Shown here piece after piece: positions 5,360 through 13,361 of a DNA stretch of 20,118 bases. Position 1 is the stretch's first letter. The number at the start of each line of letters is the position of its first letter. The translations under genes and the position numbers were made by a program. The stretch lies in contig SLQM01000116.1 in NCBI GenBank assembly GCA_007131435.1, positions 1 to 20,118 on the forward strand, in the 5' to 3' direction. Origin of the DNA: Syntrophomonadaceae bacterium. GTDB taxonomy: Bacteria; Bacillota; Dethiobacteria; DTU022. The notes under the pieces were generated by a model. The model was given only the letters and a program-made list of their open reading frames with translations. It had not been told where the DNA came from and ran no database searches.

Positions 5360-7837
5360 GTGAAAAATTACAACCCTACACAAATAGAAGAGCGTTGGCA
5401 GCAGCACTGGGAAAAGGAAGATTTTTACCGTTCTGAAATCGATCAGTCAAAAACCAAGTACTACGTGCTGGAAATGTTTCCTTACCCCTCAGGAAAATTG
5501 CACATGGGGCATATGAGGGTTTATTCGATTGGCGATGTCCTGGCCCGCTTCCTGCGGATGCATGGTTATAATGTAATTCACCCCATGGGGTGGGATGCAT
5601 TCGGGCTGCCGGCAGAAAATGCAGCAATAGAACATAACGTAAACCCCGCCGAGTGGACTGCCCGGAATATCGAACATATGAAAAAACAGCAGAACAGGCT
5701 GGGGGTTAGCTATGATTGGCGCAGGGAAGTTAACACTTCCGCCCCCGATTATTACCGCTGGTCCCAGTGGCTCTTCCTGCTGATGTATGAAAGAGGCCTG
5801 GCCTATAAGAAAAAAGCGAGCGTAAATTGGTGCGCTGATTGTGCAACCGTCCTGGCAAACGAACAGGTTGAAAAAGGCCTTTGCTGGCGCTGTTCCTCAG
5901 TTGTAGAAAGCAGGGAACTGGAACAGTGGTTTTTACGGATTACCGATTATGCTGAAAGGCTATTGAATGATTTAGAACAACTGGAAGACTGGCCCGAAAG
6001 GGTTAAAGTAATGCAGCAGCACTGGATTGGGCGCAGCGAAGGGGCAGAAATTGCTTTCGGGATCAAAGAATTTCCAGCAGAAGAAATACGCACCTTTACT
6101 ACCCGTCCGGATACGCTGTTCGGGGTTACCTACATGGTCCTGGCCCCGGAACATCCGCTGGTAAAAAAACTTGTTCAGGGCACAGACCGTGAAAAGGAGG
6201 TATTAGATTTTGTCTCCAGGGTTAAGCAGGAAAGTGAAATAGACAGAACTTCTGAAGATGCGCCGAAAATAGGGCTTTTAACGGGACGCCATGCGATAAA
6301 CCCGATTAACGGTGAAGAAGTTCCCATATTGGTTGGCAATTATGTTTTAATGGCTTACGGCACGGGAGCTGTCATGGGTGTTCCGGCTCATGATCACAGG
6401 GATTTTATGTTTGCCCGCAAACATAGCCTGCCGATCAGGGTAGTAATTCAGCCGGAAGGCGAAGAACTGCAGGAAGATACCATGCAGGAAGCATACGTGG
6501 ACCAGGGAGTAATGGTCAATTCCGGCTCATTTAACGGGTTGAGAAATGATGAAGGCATTAAGAAGGTTACTGAATATCTTGAACAGCAGGGGCTGGGGCA
6601 TTTTAGGATTACCTACCGCCTGCGCGACTGGCTAATTTCCCGCCAGCGCTACTGGGGGGCTCCCATCCCGGTTATTTATTGTGACAGTTGTGGCGTTTTG
6701 GCCGTCCCGGAAAAAGATCTTCCCGTTGAACTGCCCCTGGACGTTGAGCTGTCTGGCAACCGTGTTCCGGGCCTGGCCCAGTACGATGAGTTTATTAAAA
6801 CGAAATGCCCTTCCTGCAGCGGAGAAGCCCGGCGAGAAACTGACACCATGGATACTTTTATCTGTTCATCATGGTATTTTATCCGCTATACAAGCCCGGA
6901 TACAAAAAGTGCGCCTTTTGACCGGGAAAAGGCTAACTACTGGATGCCGGTGGATCAATACATAGGCGGGATTGAACATGCTGTGCTGCACCTGCTCTAT
7001 GCCCGTTTCTTCACAAAGGTTTTATATGATGCGGGGATGATTGATGCGCAGGAACCATTCAGCAGGCTCCTGGCACAGGGCATGGTTTACAAAGATGGGG
7101 CTAAAATGTCTAAATCAAAGGGTAATGTTGTTACCCCCGATGAAATAGTTGAAAAGTACGGCGCTGATACAGGAAGGCTCTTTATCCTGTTTGCTTCTCC
7201 GCCTGAAAAGGACCTCGATTGGAATGACCAGGGAGTTGAAGGGTGTCACCGTTTTCTGCGTCGCATCTGGCGTTTGGTCCAGGAATGCCTGGAGCAATTT
7301 GCTGCCGGCAAAGGAAAACCAGAAATGGGGGAAAGAGAGATTGAACTGGAGCGAAATGTTCACGCTGCAATAAAAAAAGTTACTGCTGACGTTAAAGAAA
7401 GGTTCAACTTTAACACGGCAATCAGCGCTATTATGGAACTGGTAAACTCCATTTATGCTTACCGTCAGTCAGAAAATGAAGGCAGTCAAAATCACCAGGT
7501 GCTGTCAAACGCCCTTGAAAAAACTATCTTGTTGCTTGCCCCTTTTGCCCCTCATTTGGCTGAAGAATCATGGCAGCTTCTGGGTAATAAAGAGAGCGTG
7601 CATAAGCAAAAGTGGCCCGTCTATGATCCTGAAAAACTGTTCGAGGAAGAAGTTGAAGTTGTAGTCCAGATTAATGGAAAAGTCAGGGGGAGAATGATAG
7701 TGCCTGCTGGCTATGATGATGAGCAGCTTACCGCGGAAGCTCGTAAACAGGAGCGCGTAAAGGAACTCCTGGAAGGCAAAAACATTGTTAAAGTTATTAC
7801 TGTTCCCGGCAGGCTGGTGAATATAGTAGTTCGTTAA
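5360..7837 (+). CDS. leuS: Leucine-tRNA ligase
   Basis: Class I synthetase that charges tRNA-Leu in the cytoplasm. At 825 residues it has the usual bacterial length. HMGH, the HIGH-type motif, is at 48-51 after FPYPSGKL. A zinc-type knuckle has cysteines near 158/161 and 175/178. The CP1 editing domain begins about residue 225 and includes TTRPDTLFG near 247. A second cysteine cluster follows (CDSCG and CPSC). KMSKS is at 582-586. An anticodon-binding domain and a C-terminal domain (QINGKVRGR) complete the protein. GTG 5360 follows GGAGG (5347-5351) at 8 nt. It is controlled by the leucine T-box directly upstream, which fits its product. Confidence 0.98.
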   Translation: MKNYNPTQIEERWQQHWEKEDFYRSEIDQSKTKYYVLEMFPYPSGKLHMGHMRVYSIGDVLARFLRMHGYNVIHPMGWDAFGLPAENAAIEHNVNPAEWTARNIEHMKKQQNRLGVSYDWRREVNTSAPDYYRWSQWLFLLMYERGLAYKKKASVNWCADCATVLANEQVEKGLCWRCSSVVESRELEQWFLRITDYAERLLNDLEQLEDWPERVKVMQQHWIGRSEGAEIAFGIKEFPAEEIRTFTTRPDTLFGVTYMVLAPEHPLVKKLVQGTDREKEVLDFVSRVKQESEIDRTSEDAPKIGLLTGRHAINPINGEEVPILVGNYVLMAYGTGAVMGVPAHDHRDFMFARKHSLPIRVVIQPEGEELQEDTMQEAYVDQGVMVNSGSFNGLRNDEGIKKVTEYLEQQGLGHFRITYRLRDWLISRQRYWGAPIPVIYCDSCGVLAVPEKDLPVELPLDVELSGNRVPGLAQYDEFIKTKCPSCSGEARRETDTMDTFICSSWYFIRYTSPDTKSAPFDREKANYWMPVDQYIGGIEHAVLHLLYARFFTKVLYDAGMIDAQEPFSRLLAQGMVYKDGAKMSKSKGNVVTPDEIVEKYGADTGRLFILFASPPEKDLDWNDQGVEGCHRFLRRIWRLVQECLEQFAAGKGKPEMGEREIELERNVHAAIKKVTADVKERFNFNTAISAIMELVNSIYAYRQSENEGSQNHQVLSNALEKTILLLAPFAPHLAEESWQLLGNKESVHKQKWPVYDPEKLFEEEVEVVVQINGKVRGRMIVPAGYDDEQLTAEARKQERVKELLEGKNIVKVITVPGRLVNIVVR

Positions 7838-7851
7838 CAGGGGGGTTCAGC

Positions 7852-9189
7852 TTGCCAGATTTGCAAGGAGGTCCCCGGCTGCAGGAGTTGCTGGTTGAAG
7901 CTGTAAGAGAAGGCAATGTTTTGCCCTTAACCGGGCAATGTAATGTAAACTGCATTTTTTGCAGCCATAAATCTAATCCTCCATCTGCCAGGGCATACAG
8001 CTTTCCTCCTGTACCGGAAAAACAGGTAACAGAACTGATAAAATTCCTTAATCCTGCCCGAAAGATAATAATTGGTGAATCAGCAACCCTTTTAAGGGAA
8101 GGGGAACCGCTGACTCACCCCTCCTTTATACAGATTCTGAAATTAATACGTCACACACATCCACGAACGTTAATTCAAATTACAACTAATGCAACCCTGC
8201 TTGATACAGAAAAAGTGCAGGAATTAGAAGCATTAATGCCCGTAGAAATAATTGTATCACTTAACAGCGCGACCACCAGCGGGCGAAAAATTATAATGGG
8301 CCTTAAACAAGCCGGTGATACACTGGACGCTGTAAAATTGCTCTGCAGGTTTGGCATCCCTTATCACGGCAGTATAGTGGCCCTGCCTCACCTGGTCGGT
8401 TTTGATGATATAAAAGAAACCGTACTATATCTTGACGGCAAAGAAGCCCTGACAGTCCGCCTTTTGTTGCCCGGTTACACCCGTTTCAGCAGCCCGGAGC
8501 TGAGCTGCGGTGATGATATGATAAACAGGCTGCCGGTGTATATAGAAGATTTAAGAGAGCAGTTTGCCATCCCACTTATCATAGAGCCACCGCTTGTTAC
8601 AGACTTAGATCCTATCATCGAGGGGGTCATCCGCTCAAGCCCGGCAGACGCTACTGGCCTGCAGCGGGGAGATAGAATTCTTGCAGTTGATGGCATTAAA
8701 CCTCGCAGCAGGGTGGAGGCTTTTAACCTGATTGAGAAAAAAGCAAACCCGGCAGTTAAATTAAGCAGGGACGGCAAAATAGCAGATAACATCATTAATA
8801 AAGAAGCAGCTTCCAGCCCCGGGTTAGTCATGAACTACGATTTAAACCCGGTCCAGGTTGAACAGGTGAAAAGAATTGAAGGAGAAAGAAAGCTGGCCCT
8901 GGTTTCAATGCCGGCCCTGAAACGTTGGGAACTGGCTGCAGAAATCTTCAGTTTGAAGAATGTAGATTTTAAAGCGGTAAAATCGCATTACTTTGGAGGA
9001 TCAATAAATTGCAGCGGGTTGCTTACAGTGAGTGACTACCAGGAAGCCTTGAAAAATATATCTCATATTAAAGATTATGAAAAGTTATTGCTTCCCTCCA
9101 TAGCTTTCGACCGTTCAGGGTATGATGTCAGCGGCATGCATTACCTTGAGCTTGACAGTAGTGGTGTTCCAATAAAGCTTGTGTTTTAG
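7852..9189 (+). CDS. Radical SAM protein with internal PDZ-like domain and DUF512-like C terminus
   Basis: Function unknown. The 445-residue protein has a radical SAM cluster motif, C30-xxx-C34-xx-C37 (CNVNCIFC), then GES and GEPL segments (75-86) of the radical SAM barrel up to about residue 235. A PDZ-like stretch lies at about 253-310: GVIRSSPADATGLQRGDRIL, followed by AVDG. The C-terminal part (345-435) contains HYFGGSINCSGLLTVSDY and LLLPS, which resembles the C-terminal DUF512 domain of clostridial PDZ/radical SAM/DUF512 proteins. In those proteins the PDZ domain comes first, whereas here it lies between the other two. TTG 7852 is the start, with a G-rich site at 7839-7845. It follows leuS by 14 nt and is probably cotranscribed with it. 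Domain calls are from motifs only. Confidence 0.8.
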   Translation: MPDLQGGPRLQELLVEAVREGNVLPLTGQCNVNCIFCSHKSNPPSARAYSFPPVPEKQVTELIKFLNPARKIIIGESATLLREGEPLTHPSFIQILKLIRHTHPRTLIQITTNATLLDTEKVQELEALMPVEIIVSLNSATTSGRKIIMGLKQAGDTLDAVKLLCRFGIPYHGSIVALPHLVGFDDIKETVLYLDGKEALTVRLLLPGYTRFSSPELSCGDDMINRLPVYIEDLREQFAIPLIIEPPLVTDLDPIIEGVIRSSPADATGLQRGDRILAVDGIKPRSRVEAFNLIEKKANPAVKLSRDGKIADNIINKEAASSPGLVMNYDLNPVQVEQVKRIEGERKLALVSMPALKRWELAAEIFSLKNVDFKAVKSHYFGGSINCSGLLTVSDYQEALKNISHIKDYEKLLLPSIAFDRSGYDVSGMHYLELDSSGVPIKLVF

Positions 9190-9209
9190 GCTTTTTCCGG
9201 TCATTTCCC

Positions 9210-9238
9210 TTGACAGGAATATATTCAGATTATATAAT
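9210..9238 (+). promoter_or_regulatory. Consensus sigma-A promoter before asp23
   Basis: TTGACA (9210-9215) and TATAAT (9233-9238) match the consensus fully with a 17-nt spacer. The transcript would start near 9245, giving a 5' leader of about 130 nt before the Asp23 gene. Confidence 0.85.
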
Positions 9239-9328
9239 ATAGTATATAGTTTAACATTAAAGGTATAAAGTTTTAAACTCTATCTCTACGCAGCCATTAT
9301 TATTCATCGATCATGGTTAGCTTGAAAC

Positions 9329-9349
9329 AGCCGGCTTATAAATCCGGCT
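9329..9349 (+). other. Hairpin in the asp23 leader
   Basis: AGCCGG (9329-9334) pairs with CCGGCT (9344-9349) around a 9-nt loop, 15 nt before the asp23 ribosome binding site. The following sequence (TGTATTATCTT) has few T in a row, so it is a poor terminator. It may be an mRNA structure or a weak attenuator. The rest of the gap between 9190 and 9377 shows only the promoter. Confidence 0.45.
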
Positions 9350-9377
9350 TGTATTATCTTAATAAGGAGGAAATAAA

Positions 9378-9827
9378 ATGAGTGAAGAAAAAAAAGGGAA
9401 AAATGCAGGAGCAACTGAAGCTGTTTTGAAACCTGACCCATCTAAAGAAGGAGACAGCATTCGAATATCTTCAGAGGTAATTGCAGTAATAACCAGTATT
9501 ATTTCCAGCGATGTTCCCGGTGTTGCAGGAATGAGCGGCGGTGTAGTTGGCGGAATAGCTGAACGTCTCGGCCGCAAAGATATGACCAAGGGCATCAAAG
9601 TTCATGTTGATGAAGATAAGGTTACCATTGACCTTAATATTATAGTTGAATACGGTGTATCTATTGTTGAAGCAACAGATAAGCTTAAAAAAGAAGTCCG
9701 CACGCATGTTGAAAAAACTACCGGTTTAAAAGTGCTTGCTATAAACATTAACGTGCTTGGCATTAACCTGCCCGAGGAAGAAGAGGAGCAGGAAGATAAG
9801 GAAAAGAAGGATAAAGAAAAGAAGTAA
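9378..9827 (+). CDS. Asp23/Gls24 family envelope stress protein
   Basis: Small protein of the alkaline-shock Asp23 family, associated with the cell envelope in Gram-positive bacteria. Of the 149 residues, about 25-130 form the Asp23 domain (IRISSEVIAVITSIISSDVP; then KVTIDLNIIVEYGVSI and KVLAININVLGI). The N terminus is charged and disordered. The C-terminal tail is a highly charged run of E, K and D (from EEEEEQED to the end), which is often seen in this family. ATG 9378 has a clear AAGGAGG site at 9363-9369. It has its own consensus promoter and a strong terminator, so it is a single-gene unit. Confidence 0.93.
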   Translation: MSEEKKGKNAGATEAVLKPDPSKEGDSIRISSEVIAVITSIISSDVPGVAGMSGGVVGGIAERLGRKDMTKGIKVHVDEDKVTIDLNIIVEYGVSIVEATDKLKKEVRTHVEKTTGLKVLAININVLGINLPEEEEEQEDKEKKDKEKK

Positions 9828-9851
9828 GTAAAAAAGCATAAGTTTAAATGG

Positions 9852-9884
9852 AAACCGGCGCTTGAAAATAAGTGCCGGTTTTTT
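9852..9884 (+). terminator. Rho-independent terminator after asp23
   Basis: A 12-bp stem, AAACCGGCGCTT (9852-9863) with AAGTGCCGGTTT (9870-9881), contains one G-T pair and has a 6-nt loop. A run of six T begins within the end of the stem. Confidence 0.92.
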
Positions 9885-9998
9885 GATCTCCCGGCAGGAA
9901 ATAAACACTGTAAAAGCGAATTATTTTTTTTTATTCTGCTTAATTATTGCTAATTAATATAGATAGCAAATAATATACCTGTTATAGGAGGCTTTGAA

Positions 9999-10580
9999 GT
10001 GACAGAAAAAACCGGCTGGCGTGAAAAGTTTATACTGGCTGTTTTGGTCTTGCTGTTGTTGGGAGGTGGTGTTTGGAGGGCAATTGAGCATAGTAAACCG
10101 CAGGCTGAATTAATTCAGCCAGCACCAGAACAGCCGGGAGCGGAGCAGCCAGAATTACTTGAACTGATAACTGTTCATGTAGTCGGTGCAGTTAAAAACC
10201 CGGGTATATATCATTTGCCTGCAGGTTCCCGTGTTTACGAGGTAATAGAGGTGTGCGGCGGGTTTACCGGTGAAGCGGACCGGGAATCACTTAACCAGGC
10301 CCGCCCTTTAATTGATGGAGAGCAAATTTATGTTCATATAACAGGTGAAGCCCCGGCTCATGTTCCCGGGGCTTTAAATAGCAGTGCCAAGATAAATATT
10401 AACCAGGCTTCGGCCAAAGAACTGACTGCTCTGCCGGGTATAGGTGATACCAGGGCACAACAGATAGTCGCTTACCGGGAAACACACGGTTTTTTTACTG
10501 ATATCCGTGATATAACCGATATAAGCGGCATTGGTGAGACAACTTTTAATAATATTGCTGACTTAATAACTATATATTAA
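9999..10580 (+). CDS. comEA: ComEA-like helix-hairpin-helix DNA-binding protein
   Basis: Membrane-anchored receptor that binds double-stranded DNA during natural transformation. The 193-residue product has an N-terminal membrane segment (about 11-28), a proline- and glutamate-rich linker (35-53), a SLBB domain (about 57-114, VVGAVKNPGIYHLPAGSRVYE) and a C-terminal double helix-hairpin-helix domain (130-193) with LPGIGDTRA and ISGIGE hairpins. GTG 9999 follows GGAGG at 9987-9991. The usual partners comEB and comEC are not downstream: the next gene, ahcY, faces it with a 1-nt gap. It may still work in DNA uptake with comEC elsewhere. Confidence 0.93.
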   Translation: MTEKTGWREKFILAVLVLLLLGGGVWRAIEHSKPQAELIQPAPEQPGAEQPELLELITVHVVGAVKNPGIYHLPAGSRVYEVIEVCGGFTGEADRESLNQARPLIDGEQIYVHITGEAPAHVPGALNSSAKININQASAKELTALPGIGDTRAQQIVAYRETHGFFTDIRDITDISGIGETTFNNIADLITIY

Positions 10581-10581
10581 G

Positions 10582-11829
10582 CTATTCTACCTGCCAGGAT
10601 TTCAGGTATTCCTCCTGGCTGCATGACAGGCAGTCAATTTCTATACCCATTGATTCAAGCTTCAGGGCTGCAGTTTGCCGGTCAAGCTCATCGGGCAGTT
10701 GTAAAACGTTATTGTCAAGATTTCCCTTCTCATTGACCAGGTATTCCATCGCTCCAAACTGCAGGGCGAAAGAAAGATCCATAATCTCGGCGGGATGTCC
10801 ATCTCCTGCCGCAAGGTTAACCAGGCGTCCCTCACCCAGCAAATAAACTCTTCTACCATTTTTCAGCTTGTATTCATCAATATTTTCCCGCGGCTGGCCG
10901 GTATGTTCACCGTATGCTTTTAAAGCCTCTTTGTTGATTTCGCAGTCAAAATGGCCGGCATTGCTCAGGATGGCACCTTCCTTCAGCAGGGGGATATGGT
11001 CTGTTGAAATAATCTCCCTGCATCCAGTGGTGGTGACAAAAATATCGCCCAGCGGAGCTGCTTCTTTCATAGTCATTACCCGGAAGCCTTCAACGGCAGC
11101 CTCAAGGGCATGTACCGGTTCAACTTCGGTTATGATCACGTTTGCGCCCAGTCCGGCAGCACGCATTGCCACGCCCCGTCCGCACCATCCAAAGCCTGAT
11201 ACTACAACTGTCTTTCCGGAAATTAAAAGGTTTGTAGTACGCATAATGCCATCCCATACCGATTGGCCGGTTCCATAGCGGTTGTCAAAGAGGTATTTAC
11301 ACATGGCATCATTAACTGCCATCACTGGAAAAGCAAGTTTGCCCTCCTCAGCCATGGCTCTCAGCCTGATTAGCCCTGTGGTTGTTTCTTCAGCTCCCCC
11401 GATAACATCTGGTAAAAGATCCGGGCGATCTTTATGCAGCATGGTGATCAGATCGCCACCGTCATCAATGATCAACTGCGGCCCTGTATCTATAGTTTGC
11501 CTGATGTGATTGTTGTATTCTTCTGTTGTTGCAGCGTGCCAGGCATAGACTTCTATACCATCTTCTACAAGGGCAGCAGCAATGGCATCCTGTGTAGACA
11601 AAGGGTTACTGCCCGTAATTACTACTTCAGCCCCGCACTCTTTAAATGCTTTTGCCATGTAGGCTGATTTTGCCTCCAGGTGGATGCAAACAGCCATTTT
11701 TATTCCATCAAAAGGTTTTTTGGAGCTGTGCAGGTCAATGATTTTATTCAAAACCGGCATATGACGGCTGACCCAATCTATTCTCCTGTGCCCTTCGGGC
11801 GCTTTTTCTGCATTTCTGATATTGCTCAT
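10582..11829 (-). CDS. ahcY: Adenosylhomocysteinase
   Basis: Hydrolyses S-adenosylhomocysteine to adenosine and homocysteine, using bound NAD, and so clears the product of methyl transfer. The 415-residue protein shows the family blocks IHLEAKSAYM, DDGGD (122-126), GAEETTTGLIRL (145-156), NDAMCKYLFDNRYGTGQS (173-190) and the NAD loop GFGWCGRG (212-219), then SNAGHFD. It is the short form without the roughly 40-residue insertion of the eukaryotic/proteobacterial type, like archaeal and clostridial enzymes. The start at 11829 is chosen because AGGAGAG lies 11 nt upstream of it on the minus strand; the in-frame ATG at 11865 has no such site. No terminator separates it from comEA. Confidence 0.95.
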   Translation of the reverse strand: MSNIRNAEKAPEGHRRIDWVSRHMPVLNKIIDLHSSKKPFDGIKMAVCIHLEAKSAYMAKAFKECGAEVVITGSNPLSTQDAIAAALVEDGIEVYAWHAATTEEYNNHIRQTIDTGPQLIIDDGGDLITMLHKDRPDLLPDVIGGAEETTTGLIRLRAMAEEGKLAFPVMAVNDAMCKYLFDNRYGTGQSVWDGIMRTTNLLISGKTVVVSGFGWCGRGVAMRAAGLGANVIITEVEPVHALEAAVEGFRVMTMKEAAPLGDIFVTTTGCREIISTDHIPLLKEGAILSNAGHFDCEINKEALKAYGEHTGQPRENIDEYKLKNGRRVYLLGEGRLVNLAAGDGHPAEIMDLSFALQFGAMEYLVNEKGNLDNNVLQLPDELDRQTAALKLESMGIEIDCLSCSQEEYLKSWQVE

Positions 11830-11865
11830 TGTATAAAATTCTCTCCTTATCGGTTTTTTAATCAT

Positions 11866-12103
11866 TTAGTACTTCGCAACAGGCCTGTGATAATCCTGCA
11901 AAAATAGCGAATAAGAAAAAGAGGATAAAGGAGGATTGATCGAGAATAATTTGTTAGGCTTATGCAGGGTTTGACACGTTATTTTTAGCCGGATTAAAAG
12001 TAACATCTCTATGCAAAATGCAGCTTTTTTTCTGCTTGACAAGCCTAAATATCTGAAGTAATGTACACTTCGGTAAGATCAATAAAAAGAGGAGGTTTTT
12101 GCT
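11866..12103. other. Divergent intergenic region between ahcY and the nucleoside operon
   Basis: This gap holds the promoter of the rightward operon (12036-12064). A second TTGACA at 11971-11976 has only a poor -10. A 10-bp palindrome, ACAGGCCTGT, lies at 11879-11888, about 50 nt before the ahcY start. No coding frame with a usable start and no recognised riboswitch was found. No convincing ahcY promoter was identified on the minus strand. Confidence 0.6.
12036..12064 (+). promoter_or_regulatory. Sigma-A promoter of the nucleoside operon
   Basis: TTGACA (12036-12041) and TAATGT (12059-12064, 4 of 6) are 17 nt apart. The -10 lies inside an inverted repeat, CTGAAGT (12053-12059) and ACTTCGG (12067-12073), which could be an operator. 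The start of transcription would be near 12071. Confidence 0.7.
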
Positions 12104-13225
12104 GTGAAAAGCTGGTTAGGATTGTTTTTGGTATTGGCTTTGATTTTTGCAGTAATTGGCTGTGGCGCCGATGAACCCGTGGTTGATGAAAACGGTGTGC
12201 CGGACGAAGAGAATGGAGAGCCCGTAGACGAGGTAGCAGAAGTAAGAGTGGGAATGGTTACTGATGCAGGGACTATCGATGACAAGTCTTTTAACCAGGG
12301 AACCTGGGAAGGCATTCAGTTGGCAGCACGTGATTTTGATCTTGAAACCAGGTACCTGCAGCCTGGCGGCACAACAGAGGCGGACTATATTACTGAAATA
12401 GGTAATTTGGTCGATGCAGAATTTTTACTGATCGTATGCCCTGGTTTTAAGTTTGAAACTGCAATTTATGATGTCCAGACTCGTTACCCGCATGCAAAGT
12501 TTGTATTGATTGATGGATATCCACATGCAGGAGACTGGGAACCGGTTATTAATGATAATGTTGTTTCCATCTTCTTCACTGAACATGAATCAGGATTCCT
12601 GGCGGGCCTGGCTACAGCCCTGCAGCTTGGTGAAGGTGAAGTAGGTTTTATCGGTGGGATGGAGATTCCACCGGTTCAGAAATTTAGCTGGGGTTTCCAG
12701 CAGGGTGTAGCATATGCTAACGAAAATTATGGAACGAGCGTGGCTATGCAGGCAGAGAACTTCATTTATGAAGGTTCTTTCGACAATGTTGCTGCTGGCC
12801 AGCAGTTGGCAGCTGCCATGTATGATAAAGGGGTGGATGCGATTTTTGCCGCTGCAGGTGGTGTAGGGATTGGCGCTATCAATGAAGCGAAAGCAAGAGC
12901 AGCCGCAGGTGAAGAAGTTTGGATTGTTGGAGTCGATGTAGATCAATATGATGAAGGCATCTATGAAGGCAACAAATCAATTATTCTTACATCCGCTATG
13001 AAGTATATTGATGTTGCTGCCTACGACATGATCGAGGCAGAGCTTAACGGTGTTTTCCCAGGTGGACAAATTCTGATGTTTGATGCTGCAAACTATGGCA
13101 TCGGGATTCCACAAGAAAATCCCAACCTTGATGCTGAAGTAGAAAGTATCGTTCAGGAAGCTTTTGAAGCGATGCAAGCTGGAACTCTTCAGGTTGCTGA
13201 AGAGCAGGGTGACCTGATAAGGTAA
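12104..13225 (+). CDS. BMP family ABC transporter substrate-binding lipoprotein
   Basis: Surface lipoprotein that captures the substrate, probably a nucleoside, for the ABC transporter encoded next. The 373-residue product has a lipoprotein signal with lipobox VIGC and modified Cys20, then an acidic, flexible linker (about 21-46), then the BMP/PnrA domain. The family motif DAGTIDDKSFNQGTWEG is clear near its start. GTG 12104 follows GAGGAGG. Relatives such as PnrA bind purine and pyrimidine nucleosides, and the phosphorylase and aldolase genes in the same run support a nucleoside ligand. A hairpin terminator follows, which would leave more lipoprotein mRNA than transporter mRNA. Confidence 0.94.
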   Translation: MKSWLGLFLVLALIFAVIGCGADEPVVDENGVPDEENGEPVDEVAEVRVGMVTDAGTIDDKSFNQGTWEGIQLAARDFDLETRYLQPGGTTEADYITEIGNLVDAEFLLIVCPGFKFETAIYDVQTRYPHAKFVLIDGYPHAGDWEPVINDNVVSIFFTEHESGFLAGLATALQLGEGEVGFIGGMEIPPVQKFSWGFQQGVAYANENYGTSVAMQAENFIYEGSFDNVAAGQQLAAAMYDKGVDAIFAAAGGVGIGAINEAKARAAAGEEVWIVGVDVDQYDEGIYEGNKSIILTSAMKYIDVAAYDMIEAELNGVFPGGQILMFDAANYGIGIPQENPNLDAEVESIVQEAFEAMQAGTLQVAEEQGDLIR

Positions 13226-13245
13226 CAGATTTAATTGAAGCGATT

Positions 13246-13274
13246 AAAAGGGCGGTTTTACCGCCCTTTTAAAA
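13246..13274 (+). terminator. Terminator or attenuator between lipoprotein and ATPase genes
   Basis: A 10-bp perfect stem, AAAAGGGCGG (13246-13255) with CCGCCCTTTT (13261-13270), has a 5-nt loop. Only four T end the stem before AAAA, so termination is probably partial. No convincing promoter is seen in the 90 nt that follow, so the downstream genes likely depend on readthrough. Confidence 0.75.
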
Positions 13275-13361
13275 TATTTAAAACTGTTTTATAAAGAGCA
13301 TATTTTTACCTCCCTTTTTAAAAAGACCAATCTCCGCAATGAAATTTAGGAGTTGATGCGA

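Noticed and set aside
10868..11278. Plus-strand open frame of 136 codons inside ahcY
   Set aside because: It is a shadow of the adenosylhomocysteinase gene, which is unmistakable on the other strand.
11935..11982. Tiny open frame after AAAGGAGG (TTG at about 11937)
   Set aside because: The start lies only about 1 nt after the Shine-Dalgarno-like sequence and the frame is about 12 codons long.
11866..12103. SAM/SAH riboswitch for ahcY or purine riboswitch for the nucleoside operon
   Set aside because: No conserved core of either class was found in the divergent region on either strand.
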